From Saxidomus purpurata (lineage: Eukaryota; Mollusca; Bivalvia; Venerida; Veneridae), in assembly GCA_022818135.1 (NCBI GenBank), contig JAFMSR010000010.1, positions 36,770,877-36,834,876 of the forward strand: DNA of 64,000 nucleotides, written 5' to 3'. Of this stretch, positions 57,111 to 64,000 are shown piece by piece. The notes below the pieces were generated by a model. It was not told the DNA's origin, made no database searches, and was given only the letters and a program-made list of their open reading frames with translations. Both the position numbers and the translations under genes were made by a program. Positions within the stretch are counted from its first letter, which is position 1. Every line of letters starts with the position of its first letter.

Positions 57111-59629
57111 TTAAATACTGATGAAACGAGTACAAAGAAATAGTGGGCATCATCTTTGAATTGGTAAAATGATCACGCAATAGTGTCGAATATACTGTAA
57201 TGAAATTCTGATATTTCGGTTGTATCTTATGGACATTCTGAACAGAGTATGTACTCACTGTACATGATCTTCTGAATCTCTATGTAATAGATCTACTACA
57301 AGTTTCTGATATGTTTAAAAAGACAAAAATCATTATTCTCGCAGAGGTAATAAAGGTTTACTAAAAGTTATATCAAAATATCTATAAAATACATACTTTA
57401 TTGCCACTGAAACCAATCTACCTTTTTTATTTAGAAAATATCGAGAAAAAGGGAGAAGTCGGTGGCTTACGTTGCCTATTTTATTTCATAATAACAAAGG
57501 AATTTTATCTTTTTAAAAGGATCGTGATTTAGGAAGTCTGCGAATACACGCTTCAAATTTTACAGCAATATCACAAGCAATCAAGGCTTTAGTGCAATAA
57601 TGTTATAAAAATCGATGACTTTCCGTTTTAGTCTTGGATTCATTGTCCGTTTTCGGAGTATATTATTCAAAGAAATCGTGCTTAATGAAACAACTTTCAT
57701 ATCAATACACAATATATGACGTTTGTATGCTCATAAAGTATCGAGAACAGAGACTTTCGTGGTGCTAAATATCTCATTGGTAGTAAGAATATTTTCTGTT
57801 ACGCGCTGTTTATGTAAAATTCTCTGTGGATTCTATACGATTCTCTGTAGAACAGTTCAGTTATGATAAAAATATATCCATAATAAACGTTTCTATACAG
57901 TCATTAGCATATATAGGGCAATATTCGGAGTTTTTAGGGTACTGGAAATAATCTGTGGAGCAAACTTTGGCCCTTATTTATAACAATATCATAATCGTTC
58001 ATTCAGGAAACACCACTGTCAAATGTTGTTTTTATCCTGAATTTTATGAGAATTAAGTTTAAGCGCAGCAACAATGTTTTCCTTTCTCAACATTTTGTAT
58101 CATTGCAGTATTTGTACAATAATCGACATTCTTTGGACACATTAGTCTAGCAATTTATCGGATCCAAGGTTTCTAAGAAATACAAATATACACTCAGAGT
58201 TTTGAAAACTGACTTGCCGACTTCACAAACATTATACCTCATTCAGAATCAAAATTACAGAGTAGGTCATGACTCGAACTATAGTATGCAATGTTTTAAT
58301 ATTCTTTATTCTATTCGGAATAATATAAATAATTTCCTTCTGTTGCCGAAACAAGTTGTATTTCACCCTATTATAAATGCAAATATGGCTAGTGCTGATG
58401 ACGCAAACGGTTGGGTCACAAGTCAAGCAGCCTTCGGGATAACTTTCTTGAAAATTAATCTTCTTTGATACGAAAATAGTGGCTTTTCATATAAAAAAGG
58501 GAATATTTAAAAAGAGATACACAGTCGTTGTAGCAAACGTGTTCTTCAGTCATTTAACATACATATATTTTTATGTGTATTACTTTCTGCCATTTTTTAT
58601 ATTTAACCTCTGACACTATAAGCATTTAAACCTTTCCTCCAATTTTCGGAAAACTAGGCAATTTGTAGATAAAGTGCTTCTATGTCTCGTGCATACCAGA
58701 CACACTGCCATCCACAGGGAGCAGCTAATCATCAATTGAATTTGGCACATTATTTTATTTTATTCCACGTCTCTGTAAACTTAGCAACTTTAGACTGAAT
58801 GAAAATGTAAACAGACCAAAATACCCAGACATAGAAATTCCCTATAAAAGCGACCCAACCAGACATCATAAAATACCTGTTAGGAAAAAACCCAGTAGTT
58901 TCAAGACAAAGGCTGGAATAACGGGCTTGAATACCTATACAACTGATCAATGTGAGTAAACTAGAATTATTGGTGTCGGTAGCTCAGATCGGCTATGCAT
59001 GTATGTTTACATTAAATGATGTTCATTTAATTTAGAATGACACTGTATAACTGACCGGTAGTTCTCGCTATATCGGTAGCAAATTTTTCCAGTTTAAATA
59101 GTAAACTGGCTTGCCATAATTGTAACCCATCATTGACAGAGTACAATTCCTATCAGCTGTTAAATGACATTCACCCCACTGGTACCAAGCGCGATAGACA
59201 AAACTCAACTAGATGTCAATTTATATAATTGTAAACATGAAGACCTAGAAATTCCATATGACTTCTGTAAGAAAACCTAGAGTGCTATATGTAGCGTGAA
59301 AAGCGTTTGGGACCTTGCGTTTCAGGTATCACGCAATATAGACTAATAAACATGCCATGCTGATCAATTATTCAATTTTAGTATAAAATCGTCATCTCCG
59401 TATCTGAAATGGAAATCGACTCTCATCTATTATTAAACAATTTTTCAAAATAATCATTTTTTTCAGTCAAGCTTAGACAAATGGATACGGAAATTGACAG
59501 GTTAGTTTGAAAACCCAAAACATTATTGTGACTAAGGTCCAAAGCTGATGATTTTAGATACCTTATTCGTACATCCAGTATGTCAGTGTAGTTTGTACTT
59601 ATTCATTTCAGCTGTGAAGAAAACTTAAA
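57111..59629. other. Intergenic stretch
   Basis: No supported gene. Short open frames near 58200-58470 and 58750-58950 are on opposite strands, without splice context or family similarity. Confidence 0.45.
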
Positions 59630-59745
59630 GCTTATCGAGTCACCCTCGAGACCGCTTCCTGGAAAAACTAGTACTGGTATTATATGAGGAGGCACGGTCG
59701 ATACCATAGTAGGGTTCGAACCCGCAAGGAATGTCATCTTTATCA
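59630..59745 (-). mobile_element. Repeat with tRNA-like B box (SINE relic)
   Basis: GGGTTCGAACCC at 59712-59723, with flanking GAGGAGGCACG and AGTCACCCTCGAG-like words. On the minus strand this matches the order of bivalve SINE tails. No A box was recognised. Confidence 0.45.
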
Positions 59746-62700
59746 TATTCATTTTTTTTTGGCGATGATGTAATTTTGAACTCTGACATTTATATGATAT
59801 TAATTTGTTGACATGATTTTGTGTCGATTGCGCCATGGTTCAAACTGTAGCTGAAAAATTATTTCCATAATTTATAAGCGGGTGCAGAAATACAAGGAAC
59901 AAGATGATTAAGTGCTGAAGTAAGGGATACTTGAATTGAATCGAATGGTTTCGATCTGCACGGATCATTTTCCGCATTACAATTTACTCAAACATTATTT
60001 CCAGGTCAGATAAAGGTCAGCCAGTGAAGTACACAAGACAGATTTAACATGGCAATAAGTTTTAACATTGTCAAAACAGTGCAATTGTTAATTAGTTAAT
60101 TATTCATCTTTAAATTCTGTTTAAATGCAGGACAGCCGTCATTAATAAGAAAACGCACATGAGCCCAGTCCTTTGCGATATTCTTTAAAAAGCTTTGAAT
60201 TTTAACATATATAATTCCTCACTAAACAACATTTTAATCAAGTCAAGGTATAAAATATGCAGAGTAATGTTGCAACAGCTTACGATTAGAGAAGAGCTAC
60301 AAAATTAGTTGGAGAAATTGAAATTCGTCTGTAGGCGCAAAAGCATCAGAACCATGTGTGCGCATGCGCAATGCTATACTTGGAAGGACGGGTGCTAATT
60401 TTTTTTGTACCATAGAAACACGTTACCTTTATTGTCGCGTACATGTTCCCGCTGAGATGAAATGGCAAGATAATCACTCTCATATATCTGAGGGCGACAT
60501 TTAATCAGAGATTCCGGGTACCAGCAGACTGGCTGGCAAGACTTTATTGCCCTTGTCAGCTTTATTCAATCTGTCTTGTTTTTTGTATAACTATTTACAG
60601 GCTCGGCAGAATATTCTATTATTTATGTTCGTTTTCCTAGACATCGTTAATTTGTTTTAAAGAAACCCTGCTGTTAAACAGTTTCGTCAGCATTATATGT
60701 GATTTAAACCCTCGTGTTTTGTCTTCTTTGTCTATTTTCATTATAGTTAAACACCCTATAAGTGCCTTATAAAATAAACCTCGAGATTGCAAAGAATGTG
60801 TAAAATTACTTCAGCCCTCTTCATTCGAACCATGAATTGCTCAAAACTCCACGCCGTTGTCACTGAGCGTATTTTATAACAATTGCTAAGACCTAAAGTC
60901 AGTTACTAGCATAAATAGTTTAAGGACTGTGGATGCCTTTCGTTTAAGATTTTACATTGTCCTGTGACATTGTGTGTAGATTTAGCCTTAGTCAAAATGA
61001 TCATAATTCAGCTAGATTTTAATAGAGATTGTCCTACATCTTTCATGAGTGGTCATATAACAACAAGTTCAATGCTACTGATAACCAATGTCGCTTGTAA
61101 AAAAAAACAATAATCATGGACGGAGGCAGTTATAGGTTGATCAACATTTCACATTGAATGCGACTATCTATTTTCTTTCCATGTATGACAATAAGACTTT
61201 TTTTTATCTAATTAATACGTGAAGGCATCTTGATATTCATTAAAACTGGAGGGATGGTTTAGTGAGGAGCATAAGTAAATGAGGTCTAAGTCTAGAGCAA
61301 AAATAACATTAGTCGATCGATATGCTCCCTACATTTTGGTTTCATGATTTAAACTAGTGTGCTTTAATCGTTAAAATTGCAGCTACATGCCATACTCTTC
61401 ACCACGGAAGTACGGAGGTATACTTGCCAGTCTTAACTACCAGTTGACAGACAACCATACTATTTTAACACATCATTTTATTTCTTCTTAGGCCGCTTTT
61501 GGGAAAACGAACAATTTACGGACACAACTTTTGAAGTTGCTTTTTACGTAGTGACACTTTTTTGTCAATCATATTTCTTGGCGATATTATGGTATTTGAA
61601 ACAAGGCGAGCGTGTTGATAAGGAATTTAACTGCACCAGTTATGAAATATAAAAGGTTTAAACATAGTACAAGATCTATAACAAGCTTAAACACTGATAA
61701 AACATGCAAAATAATCTATGCAAAACTGTTTTGATAATTGCAGAACATGCTTGCAAGTGAAACAAGATTCAATACTTCTATTTTGAACGAACATCACAAA
61801 GAACACAAATGGAAATATCCTTTAAATATGTTCTCTAAAGAATGTTCATTGTTACCATGCAATTACTCCAACAAAACAAGCTCATATTTGCGTTGTTAAA
61901 AATTATCTGACAAGTTTGTAGGAAATCAGCCATATTTTGATAAGCAATAAAAACTGTTCCATGTCAGCATCACGTAAGCATTGATAGAGGGTATTACTTA
62001 AACGTTGAAAAGCAATTTTTAACATTCATATTAATAAAAGACCTACATATTAAAAATATTTGATAAACTTAAAGTTATTTATATTTCTTACAAACTTCAG
62101 CTATATTAAGAATATGCGTCTAGTTGGCTTTGCCTATGAGGTCAGATGTACAGTAATTCATTTATCCATGACTTTTCATACAAACACGTCTCTGTTGCAT
62201 ACAGATGCCCTAATCCTTGGTACCGTCCCCGCTCCCTCCCCCCTCCGTATACACACACATATCTAGTTTGCAAAGTGGAAACGTCATACGAGATTTTATA
62301 GAAAATAGCTATTTGTAGCAAAAAAATAAAACACTGTTAATTTAATATTGTTTTTAACACCAAGAAGTATCCCCATGACTTTAATCCGTTATATTGCATA
62401 ACATTTCAAAAGCGCATATTTTAAGATGAAATTCATGCACTGAGGGACACACGCAACACATTATTGCTAAAATAATTAAAACAAAATTGCCGATGCGCAA
62501 TTACACATTTTTATTGTTTCCACTGTTTAAGAAGCTAAAGTCGTTAAGATTTTGTCTCAGATAAAGCATCTTCTGATGCGAAAAGGAGACATGCCTTAGA
62601 TGGTAACTCCATGACTAAGCTCGATCATAGATGGTTTCGGTTTCTGATAAATTAATTAATTAAGATAAATACTTCAAAATTTAGAAATAGTTTGTAATGA

Positions 62701-63379
62701 CAGTTACTCTATTAGAAGACAGGAATGTTATCTGATTTGACCCATCGTTAAATTGCGGTAATTTTGGTACAATGTAGCTTGTCACCAAAGTATGTAGTGT
62801 ATTTATAGTTTCATTCTATTAGATCTTTTGTAGTCTGAAGTATATGTCATTTTCAAAATAAACTTCCTGCCTCAAATTGAGATAAATCTGTTAAAACCGA
62901 TTAGAGAGAAGTATAACGATAACGCAATCTCGGCTATTGACCAATCAGATCTCTACAGTAGAAATCATCCGCATTGTCTGTATCAGTTTATTCTTCCAGG
63001 TAAAAACCATTCATTTTCAGTCGCAGTTTAAGTTGTAAGCCGCAATCATATTTTACATCCGCGTTCTGAGAGTAATGAGATCAGATCTCAGATATCAGCT
63101 ATTTGCATTTAGAATGTGTTGACATCGACAAATTGTGTCAAATACAGTGTTCTAACAGTTATGTCTAATTTTGATCAAATAATTAAAAAATACCGCCCTT
63201 TATGATAGTCAACCAAAGCTGGAGAAAAATGAACATACTAAATTTGGGTATAGAGAGAAGAGCATTGTTAGATTACCTGCATTAATGTTTTATTGCAATA
63301 TAAATATAACATGACCATTACAGTGTTAACATTATTAGGTGTTGTCGTTTTAAATTTTCAGTTAGTGTCATGGTAAAGA
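59746..63379. other. Intergenic stretch
   Basis: No supported gene or clear repeat. Confidence 0.45.
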
Positions 63380-63445
63380 TAGTTTACACTTCCATGAAAT
63401 TTACGGGCTTCTGATTGGTCAACGATCCGTAAATATATATTGATA

Positions 63446-63765
63446 TAACGGGCAAGCCGGTAATATACACTTGACATCATCCCGTTACTGTACCCCATGC
63501 TAAACTAGCTTGTTCGCCGCGTACACTGTCAAAATATAAGTCCGTTGTTTTGGGACTTCTGACATTGAGGTATCAAACGATTTATTCCCGTTAAATAAAT
63601 AAAACATAAACGGACTTCAATATTTAAGGCAGGGAGGGGTGATATGTTATTGTTTTTGGCATAGCCGGTAATATACCCGACTTGACATTACCCCCGCCTT
63701 ACTGTACCCCATGCTAATAACGTTAGAGCTTATACCCACTCCAAAAACCAAATAACATATAACAC
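63446..63765. mobile_element. MITE-like region with direct and inverted repeats
   Basis: GCCGGTAATATAC..CTTGACAT with CTGTACCCCATGCTAA occurs at 63450-63513 and again at 63664-63718. ATATGTTATTGTTTTTGG near 63641 is inverted at 63738-63760 (CCAAAAACCAAATAACATAT). Confidence 0.6.
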
Positions 63766-63859
63766 AAGATGAAATTGTGCTCGAAAAAATAATCAAATTA
63801 TTTTTAGATTAAACTAGAAGCTGTTTTTGAAAAAAACCGCATGTCTCTTCTAGGGAAAA

Positions 63860-64000
63860 TTAATATATAGGTCACCGTGATCTTGACCTTTGATTTTTTG
63901 ACTCAAAACATAGAAGGATCATCTGTTTTATATGACCAATCATCATGTGAACTTTGAAAACTATGGGTCACATGGATCTCAAGTTACTGAGCGGTAATAT
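63860..64000 (+). repeat. Start of a GACCTTTGA-type bivalve repeat, cut by the window end
   Basis: GGTCACCGTGATCTTGACCT followed by TTGATTTTTTGACTCAAAAC, then GATCATCTGTTTTATATGACC and TCAAGTTACTGAGCGG, the reverse-sense relative of AGGTCA-rich units seen at 1.7-3.6 kb. Confidence 0.6.

Overview
The window is eukaryotic nuclear DNA: AT-rich, with GT-AG introns, small exons, polyadenylation signals and dense degenerate repeats. The repeat families (arrays built on GGTCAAGGTCAAGGTCAC, elements ending in a conserved 'ATATAGGGCCATCTTGGCCCTCTTGTT'-type tail, tRNA-derived SINEs, palindromic MITEs) are of the kind common in bivalve molluscs. I therefore infer a bivalve, probably a clam-like one; the species cannot be fixed from the sequence alone.

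Left part (1-15 kb). After about 1.2 kb of unremarkable DNA and a SINE relic come two copies of a repeat with TATACCCCCACAA-type inverted ends (1617-2635 and 2714-5105). Both carry internal tandem arrays. The second is split by a 1.1 kb insertion with CAGTG termini and a 5-bp target duplication. Next is a complete five-exon gene for mitochondrial inner membrane protease subunit 1 (IMMP1L, 157 aa, + strand, 5307-9372). Its Ser/Lys dyad is intact, and its second intron holds about 1.5 kb of extreme homopolymer sequence. Downstream are a palindromic MITE, a pogo/Tigger-like MITE and a 1.1 kb bivalve-type repeat with five internal units.

Middle part (15-49 kb). No conserved gene is recognisable here. 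There is a Tc1/mariner transposase relic, SINEs and hairpins. The dominant signal is repeated local segmental duplication: 16/19 kb, 21/24 kb, and an array of about 7.5 kb units from 28 to 49 kb with later insertions. One possible two-exon gene for a small secreted six-cysteine protein lies here (33258 and 37190-37389); it is tentative.

Right part (49-64 kb). A four-exon gene (49124-55128, + strand, all introns phase 1) encodes a 650-aa type I membrane protein: signal peptide, a divergent ectodomain resembling the N-terminal IgGFc-binding domain of FCGBP, a Ser/Thr/Asn-rich stalk, one transmembrane helix and a short basic tail. It sits at the end of the duplicated block, which would fit an expanding cell-surface or immune-type family. 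The last 8 kb contain repeats and no gene I can support.

The two supported genes are functionally unrelated: one is housekeeping mitochondrial, the other is lineage-specific cell surface. They share no visible regulation.
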